DNA from: Paracoccus halophilus
Lineage (GTDB): Bacteria; Pseudomonadota; Alphaproteobacteria; Rhodobacterales; Rhodobacteraceae
DNA: 64,000 bases
NCBI RefSeq assembly: GCF_000763905.1
Contig: NZ_JRKN01000011.1
Coordinates: 33,958-97,957, forward strand
Direction of reading: 5' to 3'
Below, in pieces: positions 9,139 through 18,498 of this stretch. A program made the translations under genes and the position numbers. Numbering within the stretch: position 1 is the first letter of the stretch; each line of letters opens with the position of its first letter. The notes beneath the pieces were generated by a model that had not been told where the DNA came from, made no database searches, and saw nothing but the letters and a program-made list of their open reading frames with translations.

Positions 9139-10125
9139 ATGGAACGGCGCATCATCTCGGCCGGTTTCGTGCAGGACGCGCTGGCGGCCCTGACGCGGCG
9201 GGGGCTGGATCCCGCGCCGGCACTGGCGGCGGCGGGCATCGCCTCGGGCAACGAGCGGGTCTCGAACCTGCAATACGGGCGCATGTGGCTGGCCATCACC
9301 GCCATGATCGAGGATGAATTCTTCGGCCTTGCCGCGCGGCCGATGCGGCCGGGCAGTTTCAACCTTTTGTGCCAGGCCGTCCTGCACGCGCGCACGCTGG
9401 AGCATGCCCTGCGGCGCGCGCTGAGCTTTCTGCGCGTGGTGCTGGACGATCCGGCGGGCGAATTGCTGCAAAAGGACGGGCTGGCCGAGATCGTGCTGAC
9501 CGACCGCGACCGGCCCCGGCTGGCCTTCGCCTATCGCGCCTATTGGCTGATCCTGATGGGGGTGATGTGCTGGCTGGTCGGACGGCGGATTCCGCTGATG
9601 CGGGTCGATTTCGCCTGCGCCGCGCCGGAAAACCGCAGCGATTACCACCAGTTCTTTGGCGCGCCGGTGCATTTCGACCAGCCGCGCAGCCGGCTGGTCT
9701 TTGCCGCGCATTACCTGTCGCTGACCCCGATTCGCAGCGAAAAGGCGCTGCAGGGCTTTCTGCGCGCCGCCCCGGCCAATATCCTGATCCGCTATCGCCA
9801 CGATCAGGGCCTGTCCGCGCGCCTCCGCGCCCGGCTGCGCGCCACCCCGCCCGAGGACTGGCCGACCCTTGACCGGCTTGCCGCCGATCTGCGCCTGTCG
9901 CCCGCCACCCTGCGCCGCCGGCTGCGCGCCGAGGGGCAGAGCCTTTCCGCCATCCGCGACGAGATCCGGCAGGCGCAGGCGCGCATCATGCTGGCCGAAG
10001 GCAGGCTGAAGGTCGCGGAAATCGCCGCAAGGCTGGGCTATGCCGAACCAAGCGCCTTTCACCGCGCCTTTCTGAAATGGACCGGCACCAGCCCCGCCGC
10101 CTATCGCACCGACAAGCAGGGCTGA
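9139..10125 (+). CDS. AraC-family transcriptional regulator
   Basis: This 328-residue regulator has an N-terminal arabinose-binding-type domain (residues about 15-200, as in OruR/ArgR-like regulators) and a C-terminal pair of AraC helix-turn-helix motifs. The latter is visible as LAADLRLSPATLRRRLRAEG (about 248-267) and VAEIAARLGYAEPSAFHRAFLKW (about 292-315). It is divergent from the CoA-ligase operon across 130 bp containing a 9-bp inverted repeat, which makes local control of that operon and of itself likely. The ATG at 9139 is the first good start. The effector is probably a fatty or branched acid or its CoA ester, but that is a guess from the target genes. Confidence 0.87.
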   Translation: MERRIISAGFVQDALAALTRRGLDPAPALAAAGIASGNERVSNLQYGRMWLAITAMIEDEFFGLAARPMRPGSFNLLCQAVLHARTLEHALRRALSFLRVVLDDPAGELLQKDGLAEIVLTDRDRPRLAFAYRAYWLILMGVMCWLVGRRIPLMRVDFACAAPENRSDYHQFFGAPVHFDQPRSRLVFAAHYLSLTPIRSEKALQGFLRAAPANILIRYRHDQGLSARLRARLRATPPEDWPTLDRLAADLRLSPATLRRRLRAEGQSLSAIRDEIRQAQARIMLAEGRLKVAEIAARLGYAEPSAFHRAFLKWTGTSPAAYRTDKQG

Positions 10126-10281
10126 CCGCCCGGAGCGAGGACGTCGGGGAACTCCGCCCATGGGCAAGAAAAGCGTTGCGATGCGGCGAGGGTTTGGCGC
10201 AGGCTGGAATTCCATATACTTACCCGCATCGGTGTGCGCCGTCAGGCCGCTGATGCGCATTTTTCTTGAGAAGGAGGCAAG

Positions 10282-11874
10282 ATGTCGGCACTGAGCATCC
10301 TTTCATTCATCGGCTTTACCGGCCTTGTCGCGCTGCTGTCCTATTACCGGACGCGCGACACCGACGAGAATCAATCCGAGGGCTATTTCCTGGCCGGGCG
10401 TTCGCTGACCGCGCCGGTCATCGCAGGCTCGCTCTTGCTGACCAACCTCTCGACCGAGCAGATGGTCGGGTTGAACGGTCAGTCCTATTCCGAGGGCGTG
10501 CTGGTCATGGCCTGGGAAACGCTGGCCGCCATCGCCATGGTGGTCACCGCGCTTCTGCTGATCCCGCGCTATCTGCGCAGCGGCATCAGCACCATCCCCG
10601 GCTTTCTCGAAGAACGCTATGACACGCAGACCAAGGTCATCACCTCGATCCTGTTCCTGTCGGGCTATGTGATCGTGCTGATGCCGATCGTGCTCTATTC
10701 CGGCGCGCTGGCCCTTGCCACCATGTTCGACGTGCCGGGCACGCTGGGCGTTTCCAACACGGTGGCGCTGTGGCTGACGGTCTGGGCCATCGGCTCCATC
10801 GGCTCGATCTACGCGATCTTCGGCGGGCTCAAGGCGGTCGCGGTCTCGGACACGATCAATGCCATCGGGCTGATGATCGGCGGCGTCCTGATCCCGGTGT
10901 TCGGCCTGCTGGCCATCGGCAATGGCAGCCTGGTCGAGGGGATCTCCACGCTCTACAGCGAAAACCCGGACAAGTTCGTGGCCGCGGGCGGGCCGGACAG
11001 CTCGGTCCCGCTGGCCACCATCTTTACCGGCATGATGCTGGTGCAGCTGTTCTACTGGGGCACCAATCAGGCGATCATCCAGCGCGCATTGGGCGCCAAG
11101 AACCTGGTCGAGGCGCAAAAGGGCCTGCTTTACGCCGCCTGCTTCAAGATCCTCGGGCCGCTGATCGTGGTGCTGCCCGGCATCATCGCCTGGCATCTGT
11201 TCCAGGGCGATCTGGACATGGCCGACCAGGCCTATCCGCGACTGGTGAACGAGGTGCTGCCGGTCTGGCTGCGCGGCTTTTTCGCCGCCGTGCTGTTCGG
11301 CGCGATCCTCAGCTCCTTCAACTCGGCGCTGAACAGTTCGGTGACGCTGTTCGGGATGGATATCTATCGCCGCTTCTTCCGGCCCGAGGCGACGGATCCG
11401 CAGGTGGTCAGCGCCGGCAAGGCCTTTGGCATGGTGCTGGCGGTTGCCGCCATGCTGATCGCCCCCTCGATCGCCCATGCGCCGCAGGGCCTGTTCGGCT
11501 ATCTGCAAGAGGTGAACGGCGCCTATTCGATCCCGATCCTGACCATTGTCGTGGTCGGCATATTGTCGAAAACCGTGCCGCCGATCGCCGCCAAGATCGG
11601 CCTGGCCTCGGGGGTGGTGCTCTATATCCTCAGCCAGTTCGTGCTGAAGCCGTCACTGGGCGAGGACGGCTATCCGCATTATCTGCATGTGATGTTCGTC
11701 CTGTTCGTGCTGAATGTCAGCATCATGCTGCTGATCGGCCGGATGCGGCCGATGGACCGGTCCTGGACGCCGCCCGGCGACAGCCCGGTGGACATGACGC
11801 CCTGGCGGATGGCAAAACCCGTCGGCCTTATGGTGGTGCTGGTCGTGCTGTCGACCTATGTGATCTTCCGCTAG
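10282..11874 (+). CDS. sodium:solute symporter family (SSS/SLC5) transporter
   Basis: This 530-residue integral membrane protein shows the multi-helix pattern of the SSS family. The N-terminal SEGYFLAGRSL signature is near residue 36 and the Na+-site segment SLLLTNLSTEQMVGLNG is near 53. A YWGTNQAIIQRALGAKN segment near 255 and an FGAILSSFNSALNSS segment near 338 are typical of vSGLT/YidK-like sugar or polyol symporters and not of PutP or PanF. A GAAGGAGG site precedes the ATG. No catabolic genes sit next to it, so the solute is unknown. It faces the aminotransferase gene tail-to-tail across a GC-rich hairpin. Confidence 0.88.
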   Translation: MSALSILSFIGFTGLVALLSYYRTRDTDENQSEGYFLAGRSLTAPVIAGSLLLTNLSTEQMVGLNGQSYSEGVLVMAWETLAAIAMVVTALLLIPRYLRSGISTIPGFLEERYDTQTKVITSILFLSGYVIVLMPIVLYSGALALATMFDVPGTLGVSNTVALWLTVWAIGSIGSIYAIFGGLKAVAVSDTINAIGLMIGGVLIPVFGLLAIGNGSLVEGISTLYSENPDKFVAAGGPDSSVPLATIFTGMMLVQLFYWGTNQAIIQRALGAKNLVEAQKGLLYAACFKILGPLIVVLPGIIAWHLFQGDLDMADQAYPRLVNEVLPVWLRGFFAAVLFGAILSSFNSALNSSVTLFGMDIYRRFFRPEATDPQVVSAGKAFGMVLAVAAMLIAPSIAHAPQGLFGYLQEVNGAYSIPILTIVVVGILSKTVPPIAAKIGLASGVVLYILSQFVLKPSLGEDGYPHYLHVMFVLFVLNVSIMLLIGRMRPMDRSWTPPGDSPVDMTPWRMAKPVGLMVVLVVLSTYVIFR

Positions 11875-11888
11875 GCGCGCGCGGGTTG

Positions 11889-11911
11889 CGGGCGGGCACG
11901 GCGCCCGCCCG
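11889..11911. terminator. candidate bidirectional terminator hairpin
   Basis: A 9-bp perfect stem (11889-11897 with 11903-11911) lies between two convergent genes, 15 bp after the symporter stop and 6 bp from the aminotransferase stop. No T-run follows on either strand, so termination strength is uncertain. Confidence 0.5.
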
Positions 11912-11916
11912 GCCGT

Positions 11917-13101
11917 TCATTGCAGGTCGCCGAACGCCTCTTGCAGGCGTGCCACCGCCTCGGTCACGCGGGCGCGCGGGGTGGCGAGGTTGAAGCGCAG
12001 GAAGCTTTCGCCACCCAGCCCGAAGCTGGTGCCATGGTTGGCCGCGATACGGGCGTTCTTCTCGACCCGGCGGGTGAATTCGTCCCGCGCCATGCCAGTG
12101 CCGGCGAAATCGACCCAGGCCAGATAGGTCGCCTGCAAGGGCATCGAGCGCAGCCCGGGAATCGCGTTCACGCCCCGGTCGAATATCTGCCGGTTGCCGT
12201 CCAGATATTGCACCAGCGCATCGACCCATTCGGCGCCTTCGGGCGAATAGGCGGCGGCGACCATGCCCAGCCCGAACAGGCCCGGAGAGATGCCCAGGGC
12301 CGACATCCTGTCCCGGATGCGCTTGCGCAGGCCCGCATCCTCGATGATGAGATTGCCGATATGGGCGCCGGCGATATTGAAGGTCTTGGTCGCGGCGGTC
12401 AGCGTGATCAGGCGCGGCGCGGCATCGGGGGCCACCTTGGCCAGCACCGAATGGCGCGGCGCCCCGGGCAGGACCAGATCATGGTGAATTTCGTCCGAAA
12501 CCAGGATCAGGTCGCGCTCGGCGCAGAAATCCGCGACCTCGCGCAGTTCCTGCGCGCTCCAGACCCGGCCGCCGGGATTATGCGGCGAACACAGGATCAG
12601 CATCCGCTCGCGCCCGGTCAGGCGGCCGGCCCAGCCCTGCCAGTCCATGCGGTATTCGCCGTCCCGCAGGGCCAGCGGCAATTCCACCACCTCGCGGCCC
12701 GAGGCACGGATGACGCGGGCAAAGGCGTGATAGACCGGGGTCATCAGGATCACCCCGTCGCCCGGCGCGGTCAGCGCATCGACACAAATCGCGGTGCCGT
12801 TGACCAGCCCATGCGCGGTCAGGATCCAGTCCGGCGCGATCTCCCAGCCGTGGCGGTTCGCCATCCACCAGCGGATCGCGTCGTCATAGCCCGCATGCGC
12901 GCCCGGATAGCCATAGACGCCATGGTCGGCCATCTGCTCGACCGCGCGCTGGACCGAGGCCGGCGGGCGGAAATCCATGTCCGCCACCCACATCGCGATG
13001 CCATCGCCCGGCGCCACGCCATAGGTCGCCTGCATGTCGTCCCATTTGGAACAGGCGGTGCCGGTGCGGTCGATGATCTCGTCGAAATCGGGTCTGGCCA
13101 T
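11917..13101 (-). CDS. PatB/MalY-type PLP aminotransferase (cystathionine beta-lyase family)
   Basis: This 394-residue fold-type I PLP enzyme has the MalY/PatB N-terminal signature (KWDDM...WVADMDF, residues about 19-44), SPHNPGG near 175, the SDEIHHDL segment near 206 and the PLP Lys in ATKTFNIAG near 241. Members act as C-S beta-lyases on cystathionine or cysteine conjugates, and some are regulators (MalY). Length and motifs are complete. It is transcribed alone, divergent from the deformylase gene across 76 bp. The lyase reaction is the family default; the physiological substrate is not determined by the sequence. Confidence 0.85.
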   Translation of the reverse strand: MARPDFDEIIDRTGTACSKWDDMQATYGVAPGDGIAMWVADMDFRPPASVQRAVEQMADHGVYGYPGAHAGYDDAIRWWMANRHGWEIAPDWILTAHGLVNGTAICVDALTAPGDGVILMTPVYHAFARVIRASGREVVELPLALRDGEYRMDWQGWAGRLTGRERMLILCSPHNPGGRVWSAQELREVADFCAERDLILVSDEIHHDLVLPGAPRHSVLAKVAPDAAPRLITLTAATKTFNIAGAHIGNLIIEDAGLRKRIRDRMSALGISPGLFGLGMVAAAYSPEGAEWVDALVQYLDGNRQIFDRGVNAIPGLRSMPLQATYLAWVDFAGTGMARDEFTRRVEKNARIAANHGTSFGLGGESFLRFNLATPRARVTEAVARLQEAFGDLQ

Positions 13102-13177
13102 GAGGATCCCTTTCCTGCTGCCCGCCGCAGCATAGCGACTTGTTGCGCAACGCCAAGGCTTGCCCTAGATCAACGCC

Positions 13178-13699
13178 ATGACATTGCGCAGCATCATCCT
13201 CCATCCCGATCCGCGGCTGAAAAAGCCCTGCGCGCCCGTGGCCCGCATCACCCCCGAGATCGAGACCCTGGCCGCCGACATGCTGGCCACCATGTATGAC
13301 GCGCCGGGCGTGGGCCTGGCGGCGCCGCAGGTGGGCGTGCTGTCGCGGCTTTACGTCATGGACTGCAACAAGGACCCCGAGGCCGAGCCGCAGCCCATGG
13401 TCATGGTGAACCCGGAAATTACCTGGCAGTCCGAAGGGCTGAACACCTATGAGGAAGGCTGCCTGTCGATCCCCGAGCATTATGGCGAGGTGACCCGGCC
13501 GGCCGAGGTGCGGGTGCAATGGCTGGGTCTGGACGGCAGGACGCATGAGCGCGAATTCGACGGTCTCTGGGCGACCTGCGCCCAGCACGAGATCGACCAT
13601 CTGGATGGCAAGCTGTTCATCGACTATCTGGGCCCGATCCGGCGGCAGATGATCACCCGCAAGATGGTCAAGCTGAAGCGCGAGCGCGCCCGTGCCTGA
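13178..13699 (+). CDS. def: peptide deformylase
   Basis: This 173-residue metalloenzyme removes the formyl group from nascent proteins. All three signature motifs are intact: GVGLAAPQVG (residues 44-53), EGCLSIP with the metal-ligand Cys95, and QHEIDHLDG with His137, catalytic Glu138 and His141. It is the first gene of a block that continues with a degenerate paralogue and fmt. Pairing deformylase with methionyl-tRNA formyltransferase is the usual arrangement. The ATG at 13178 aligns with the family N-terminus. Confidence 0.97.
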   Translation: MTLRSIILHPDPRLKKPCAPVARITPEIETLAADMLATMYDAPGVGLAAPQVGVLSRLYVMDCNKDPEAEPQPMVMVNPEITWQSEGLNTYEEGCLSIPEHYGEVTRPAEVRVQWLGLDGRTHEREFDGLWATCAQHEIDHLDGKLFIDYLGPIRRQMITRKMVKLKRERARA

Positions 13700-13744
13700 G
13701 TGCGCTCGCCGCGCGGCGCGGATCTGGCTTCAAGGGGCGGGCCG

Positions 13745-14245
13745 ATGACCGTGCGCGCCTTTATCCCCTATGGCGACCGCAGGCTGCACATGGCGGCCGA
13801 GCCGGTTGCCGCGATCACCGAAACCGTGCGGATGATCTGGGACGACATGATCGACACGATGGAGGCGATGCCGGGCGTGGGCCTTGCCGCGCCGCAGATC
13901 GGTATCGTGCAGCGGCTGGCGGTGGTCGATGCCTCGGAAAGGCGCGGGCAGGCGGTGCGCATGGCCAATCCCGAGGTGCTGCATGCCAGCGTGCAGCTGC
14001 GCGCCCATGACGAGGCCAGCCCCAATCTGCCCGGCGTCTTTGCCCGGATCGAGCGGCCCCGCGCGGTGACGGTGCGCTTCCTCAATGACGCCGGCGAGAT
14101 CGAGGAGCGGGATTTCGTCGGCCTCTGGGCGACCTCGGTCCAGCACCAGATCGACCATCTGGACGGCAGGCTTTACGTCGATCACCTGTCGCCCCTGCGC
14201 CGCAAGATGCTGGTCGCGAAATCGGCCAAGCTGGCGCGGCGTTGA
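13745..14245 (+). CDS. deformylase-like paralogue lacking catalytic residues
   Basis: This 166-residue protein is plainly homologous to the preceding deformylase along its length, and motif 1 (GVGLAAPQIG, residues 44-53) is perfect. Motif 2, EGCLS in active enzymes, reads EASPN, so the metal-ligand Cys is replaced by Ser92. Motif 3, HExxH, reads HQIDH, so the catalytic Glu becomes Gln135, while both metal-binding His residues (134, 138) remain. It is therefore unlikely to deformylate normally. The frame is intact and the rest well conserved, which argues for a maintained non-catalytic role and against decay. I chose the ATG at 13745 because it aligns with the start of def. It lies between def and fmt in one operon. 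Confidence 0.88.
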   Translation: MTVRAFIPYGDRRLHMAAEPVAAITETVRMIWDDMIDTMEAMPGVGLAAPQIGIVQRLAVVDASERRGQAVRMANPEVLHASVQLRAHDEASPNLPGVFARIERPRAVTVRFLNDAGEIEERDFVGLWATSVQHQIDHLDGRLYVDHLSPLRRKMLVAKSAKLARR

Positions 14246-14252
14246 GGGCAGC

Positions 14253-14300
14253 CCGGGGGCGCTTCGCCCCCCGGACCCCCAGAGGATATTTGACATGAAA
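14253..14300. repeat. GC hairpin plus GGATATTTG intergenic motif
   Basis: Just after the deformylase-like gene there is a GC-rich hairpin (14253-14274), then a run of C, then GGATATTTG at 14284-14292 followed by ATGAAA. The same GGATATTTG core followed by ATGAAGAAGAAGG recurs at 21053-21075. From memory, blocks of this kind are scattered in Rhodobacteraceae genomes; here I can show only the two copies. Confidence 0.45.
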
Positions 14301-14311
14301 GAGAGGCTGTC

Positions 14312-15217
14312 ATGCGCGTGATCTTCATGGGAACGCCGGATTTCTCGGTCCCGGCGCTGCGCGCGATCGCGGCGCGGCACGAGGTGATCGCCATCTATTC
14401 GCAGCCGCCGCGCGCCGCCGGGCGCGGGCAGAAGCCACGCCCCTCGCCCGTGCAGCGCGCAGCCGAGGAGCTGGGCCTGCCGGTGCGGGTGCCCGAGCGG
14501 CTGAACTCATCCGCGGAACAGGCGGCCTTGGCGGAGCTGGGCGCCGATGTGGCCGTCGTCGTGGCCTATGGGCTGATCCTGCCGAAGCCGGTGCTGGCGG
14601 CGCCGCGTCTGGGATGCCTGAACATCCACGCCTCGCTTTTGCCGCGCTGGCGGGGGGCGGCGCCGATTCATCGCGCGGTCATGGCTGGCGATGCCGAGAC
14701 CGGCGTCGCCATCATGCAGATGGAGGCCGGGCTCGATACCGGCCCGGTTCTGGCCGAGGCGCGCACCGCCATCGGCGCGCAGGACACCACCGCCGATCTG
14801 CATGACCGGCTGGCCGGGATGGGGGCGGCGCTGATCGTCGAGACGCTGGAGCGGCTGCCCTTGCCCGCCACGCCGCAACCCGCCGAAGGGGTCACCTATG
14901 CCGCCAAGATCGACAAGGCCGAGGCGCGCATCGACTGGTCCCGCCCCGCGGCCGAGATCGACCGGCTGATCCGGGGGCTGTCGCCCTTTCCGGGCGCCTG
15001 GTGCATGGTCGGCGATGAGCGGGTGAAGCTGCTGCGGTCGCGGCTTGTGGCAGGGTCGGGTTCAGCTTCGGGCCGGGCCGGGCAGGTGCTGTCGGGCTTT
15101 GTCATCGCCTGCGGCGAAGGCGCCATCGAGGTGCTGGAGGCGCAACGCCCGGGAAAGCGGCCGATGCCCGCCGACGAGATCCTGCGCGGCATGAACCTGC
15201 CCGCGCGGCTGACGTGA
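14312..15217 (+). CDS. fmt: methionyl-tRNA formyltransferase
   Basis: This 301-residue enzyme formylates initiator Met-tRNA with 10-formyltetrahydrofolate. The N-terminal Rossmann-like catalytic domain carries the signature [17 protein letters not shown] near residue 103 and AGLDTGPVL near 143; the N/H/D catalytic set lies in these segments. The C-terminal OB-like domain (about 200-300) is complete. It follows def and the deformylase-like gene and has a GAGAGG ribosome-binding site. Confidence 0.96.
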   Translation: MRVIFMGTPDFSVPALRAIAARHEVIAIYSQPPRAAGRGQKPRPSPVQRAAEELGLPVRVPERLNSSAEQAALAELGADVAVVVAYGLILPKPVLAAPRLGCLNIHASLLPRWRGAAPIHRAVMAGDAETGVAIMQMEAGLDTGPVLAEARTAIGAQDTTADLHDRLAGMGAALIVETLERLPLPATPQPAEGVTYAAKIDKAEARIDWSRPAAEIDRLIRGLSPFPGAWCMVGDERVKLLRSRLVAGSGSASGRAGQVLSGFVIACGEGAIEVLEAQRPGKRPMPADEILRGMNLPARLT

Positions 15218-15334
15218 CCGGGCCGCGATGGCGGGCAAGGCCGCACACCCTTGACGCGCGGCGCGGCGCGGGGCCCTATCGAGGCTGAGGGATCGCGGGG
15301 CGCGCAGGTCGGAATCCACGAAAAAGGCATCAAC

Positions 15335-15892
15335 ATGGAAGATATGGCGAGACTGGTCCGGGTCATGGCGGCGAACTGGTGGGTGGTGCTGCTGCGCGGC
15401 ATCGCCGCGATTCTGTTCGGCCTTCTGGCGCTGATCTGGCCCGGTCTGACCGTCTATGCGCTGCTGCTGGTCTTTGGCGGCTATGCCATCTTTGACGGAA
15501 TCATGGCAATCACCGTCGGCTTTCAGCGCAGGACCGCGGACGAGGGCTGGTGGAGCTGGGCGCTGGACGGGTTCCTGTCCATCGTCATCGGGCTGATGGC
15601 GCTGTTCTGGCCGGCGGCGACGGCGCTGGTCTTTGTCATCTGGATGGCGGCCTGGGCGGTGATCGCCGGCATATTCCGGATCATCGCCGCGATTCGCCTG
15701 CGCAGGGATATCCAGGGCGAATGGGCCCTGGGGCTGAGCGGGCTGCTGCTGGCGGTCTGGGGGATCCTGATGGCGATGATCCCGGCCGCTGGCCTGCTGA
15801 GCATCGCCTGGCTGATCGGGACCTTCGCGCTGCTGATCGGCGTGGCGATGATCGTGCTGGCCTTGCGACTGCGCGGCATGAGGCAGGGCTGA
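15335..15892 (+). CDS. HdeD family (DUF308) membrane protein
   Basis: This 185-residue protein has about six hydrophobic helices with the repeating pattern of DUF308. The N-terminus NWWVVLLRGIAAILFGLLAL and recurring FGGYAIFDGI and GLLLAVWGIL segments are typical of HdeD-like inner-membrane proteins. E. coli HdeD is tied to acid resistance at high density, but many homologues lack a known function. I start at the ATG at 15335 because the longer frame from 15251 adds a non-membrane, non-conserved stretch. It follows fmt by 117 bp and is convergent with hrpB. Confidence 0.83.
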   Translation: MEDMARLVRVMAANWWVVLLRGIAAILFGLLALIWPGLTVYALLLVFGGYAIFDGIMAITVGFQRRTADEGWWSWALDGFLSIVIGLMALFWPAATALVFVIWMAAWAVIAGIFRIIAAIRLRRDIQGEWALGLSGLLLAVWGILMAMIPAAGLLSIAWLIGTFALLIGVAMIVLALRLRGMRQG

Positions 15893-15941
15893 GCGGGGCC
15901 AGCCGGGACCGCGCCGCGCGCGCCAATGGCGCAATCGCCGC

Positions 15942-18353
15942 TCAGGTGCCGCGCGGCTTGGCGCGCAGGGTCGGATCGGCCTCGAGCGGGTTCTCGGGCC
16001 AGAGGTGGCGGGGATAGCGGCCGCGCATCTCCTTGCGCACATCCGCGTAGCCGCCCATCCAGAAGCCCGGCAGATCGGTGGTCACGGCGATGGGTTTCTG
16101 CCCCGGCGACAGCATGGTGATGCGCAGCGGCCGCCCGGCCACGACCGGATGGCGCGCAAGGCCGAAAAGCTCTTGCAGTTTCAACTCGATCGAGGGGGTT
16201 TCATGGTCGTAATCGATCGCTACCCTGCGGCCCAGCGGCGTCACGAAATGCGCCGGCGCCGCGCGGTCGAGCCGCTGCTGGCCGTCCCAGCCGATGCGGG
16301 CGCGCAGGGCCTCGGTCAGGTCCAGCGCGCGCAGGTCGGCAAGCGTGCGCGCGCCGCCAAGGTAAGGCAGCAGCCAGTCGGGATCGGCCAGCAGGCTGTC
16401 GTCATCGACCGGCCCGAGTTCCGGGATCAGCGCGATACGGGCGCGCAGCCGGGCGGCCCCCGCGCTCCAGTTCAAGCCGTTGGCGCGCAGCCCGTCAAAG
16501 GCGGCGCGGGCCAGTGCCTGCGGGTCAGGATCGTCCAGCGCGCGGTCGGCCAGCACCAGCGCGCCCAACCGCTCCTGCCGGCGCGCAGAGACGCGGTTAT
16601 CGCGGCGCGACCATTCGACCGTCTCGACGGTTTCGATTTGGTCGGCGAACAGCGCGCGCAGGTCGGATTCATCGACCGCGACGGCCATGCGGATACGGGC
16701 CTCGCGCGCGTCGCCATCCAGATCGGTCGCGACGATCAGGCGCTGCGCGGCCAGATCGTCGCCCTCGGGCAGGATCGCGCCCTTGCCGCCCGACAGCACA
16801 TAGCGCGGCTGGTCGCCCTTGCGCCGCAGCCCGATCCGGTCGGGATAGGCCAGCGCGGCCATGGCGCCGGCGCTCAGGCCCGGGTCGCCCTTCGGAGCCA
16901 TGCGGCGCAGGCGTTTCGCTTCGTCCCGGATACGGTGCAGCGCGCCGGGATTGACCGGCCAGGGGTGGCGGTCCTGATAGGCGCGCAGGTCGTGGATCGC
17001 GCGCAGCCGCAGGGTCAGGTCGGCGGGCGCGCCGGTCAGCGGATCGCGTTCACCGATCAGCGCCGCCAGATCGGCCGCGTCGCTGCCCGCCACGGCCAGC
17101 ATATGCGCCAGGCGCGGATGCAGGGGCAGCGCCGCCAGCGCCCGGCCGTGGTCCGTGATGCGGCCCCCGGCATCCAGCGCGCCAAGATCGCGCAAGAGCG
17201 CGCGCGCCTCGACCAGCGCGCCTTCGGGCGGCGGCGTCAGAAAGGCCAGATCGGTCCCGTCCGAGCCCCAATTGGCCAGCTCCAGCGCCAGCCCGGCCAG
17301 ATCGGCCACGGCGATCTCGGGCGGGGCAAAGGCGGGCAGTGCGCCCTCTTCGGCGCGGGCCCACATGCGATAGCAGATGCCCGGCGCGACGCGACCGGCG
17401 CGGCCGCGACGCTGTTCGGCCTCGGCCCGGCTGACGCGTTCGGTCACCAGCCGGGACATGCCGCTGCCGGGATCGAAGCGCGCCCGCCGCGCCCGCCCGG
17501 CATCGACCACCACGCGCACATCGGGAATGGTCAGCGAGGTTTCCGCGATCGAGGTCGCCAGCACGATCCGCCGCCGCCCCTGCGCCGGTTGCAGCGCGGC
17601 GCGCTGCGCCTTGAAATCCATGGCACCGAACAGCGGCACGATATCGCCGTCCAGATCGAGCGCGGCGGCCACGCGCCGGATCTCGCCCTCGCCGGGCAGG
17701 AAGGTCAGCAGGGTGCCGCCGGTCTCGCGCGTCTCGAGCGCGGCGCGGGTGACCAGCCGCGCTGCCTCGGGGATCAGGCGGTGGCCGGCGGGCAGCGGGC
17801 GGTCCAGCCAGCGCGTCTCAACGGGAAAGGCGCGACCTTCACTGCGGATCACCGGGGCCGCGTCCAGCAATGCGGCGACGGGTTCGGCGTCCAGCGTCGC
17901 GGACATTACCAGCAGGGCCAGATCGGGACGCAGCGCGGCGCGGGCCTCCGACGCCAGGGCAAGGCCCAGATCGGCATTCAGGCTGCGTTCGTGAAATTCG
18001 TCGAAGATGACGCAGCCGATCCCGTCCAGCCCCGGATCGGACTGGAGCATGCGGGTCAGGATGCCCTCGGTCACCACCTCGATGCGGCTGCCGGGCACGG
18101 ATTCGCCCCGGATGCGATAGCCGACGGTCCGGCCAAGCGGTTCGCCCAGCGTCTCGGCCATACGCTCGGCCGCGGCGCGGGCGGCAAGGCGGCGCGGCTC
18201 AAGCATCACGATCCGGCCGGCGATCACCGGCAAAAGCGCCAGCGGCACCCGCGTCGTCTTGCCCGCGCCGGGCGGCGCCATCAGCACGGCGCGGCCATGC
18301 GCGGCAAGCGCGGCGGTCAGCTCGGGCAGGGCGTCGTCGATCGGCAGTCGCAT
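15942..18353 (-). CDS. hrpB: ATP-dependent helicase HrpB
   Basis: This 803-residue DEAH-type helicase has Walker A APPGAGKTT near residue 32, the DEFH box (IFDEFHERSLNADLGLALA) near 120, SAT (VMSATLD) near 152, and motif VI within QRRGRAGRVAPG near 318. The C-terminal half carries the HrpB-specific domain ending in HLWPENPLEADPTLRAKPRGT. Length matches HrpB (about 800-820). I place the start at 18353; the frame runs further upstream but has no homology-like sequence and enters the region divergent from ycjX. Its physiological RNA substrate is not known. Confidence 0.93.
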   Translation of the reverse strand: MRLPIDDALPELTAALAAHGRAVLMAPPGAGKTTRVPLALLPVIAGRIVMLEPRRLAARAAAERMAETLGEPLGRTVGYRIRGESVPGSRIEVVTEGILTRMLQSDPGLDGIGCVIFDEFHERSLNADLGLALASEARAALRPDLALLVMSATLDAEPVAALLDAAPVIRSEGRAFPVETRWLDRPLPAGHRLIPEAARLVTRAALETRETGGTLLTFLPGEGEIRRVAAALDLDGDIVPLFGAMDFKAQRAALQPAQGRRRIVLATSIAETSLTIPDVRVVVDAGRARRARFDPGSGMSRLVTERVSRAEAEQRRGRAGRVAPGICYRMWARAEEGALPAFAPPEIAVADLAGLALELANWGSDGTDLAFLTPPPEGALVEARALLRDLGALDAGGRITDHGRALAALPLHPRLAHMLAVAGSDAADLAALIGERDPLTGAPADLTLRLRAIHDLRAYQDRHPWPVNPGALHRIRDEAKRLRRMAPKGDPGLSAGAMAALAYPDRIGLRRKGDQPRYVLSGGKGAILPEGDDLAAQRLIVATDLDGDAREARIRMAVAVDESDLRALFADQIETVETVEWSRRDNRVSARRQERLGALVLADRALDDPDPQALARAAFDGLRANGLNWSAGAARLRARIALIPELGPVDDDSLLADPDWLLPYLGGARTLADLRALDLTEALRARIGWDGQQRLDRAAPAHFVTPLGRRVAIDYDHETPSIELKLQELFGLARHPVVAGRPLRITMLSPGQKPIAVTTDLPGFWMGGYADVRKEMRGRYPRHLWPENPLEADPTLRAKPRGT

Positions 18354-18498
18354 CCGGGCGTTATGGCAAATGCGGCCCGGCCGCGCCAGAGACGGGTTTC
18401 GCAACGTCCGGGAACCCTTGTCCGGGCTTTTGCGCTTGTCTCTACACAAGGGCATCGGGGCTGCATATCTTGACCCCCGAAGATGAACCGGGGACAGG

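Noticed and set aside
9009..9395. N-terminal extension of the acyl-CoA synthetase frame to 9395
   Set aside because: The extension runs through the promoter region and into the AraC gene and has no family-like sequence; the ATG at 9008 has a strong ribosome-binding site.
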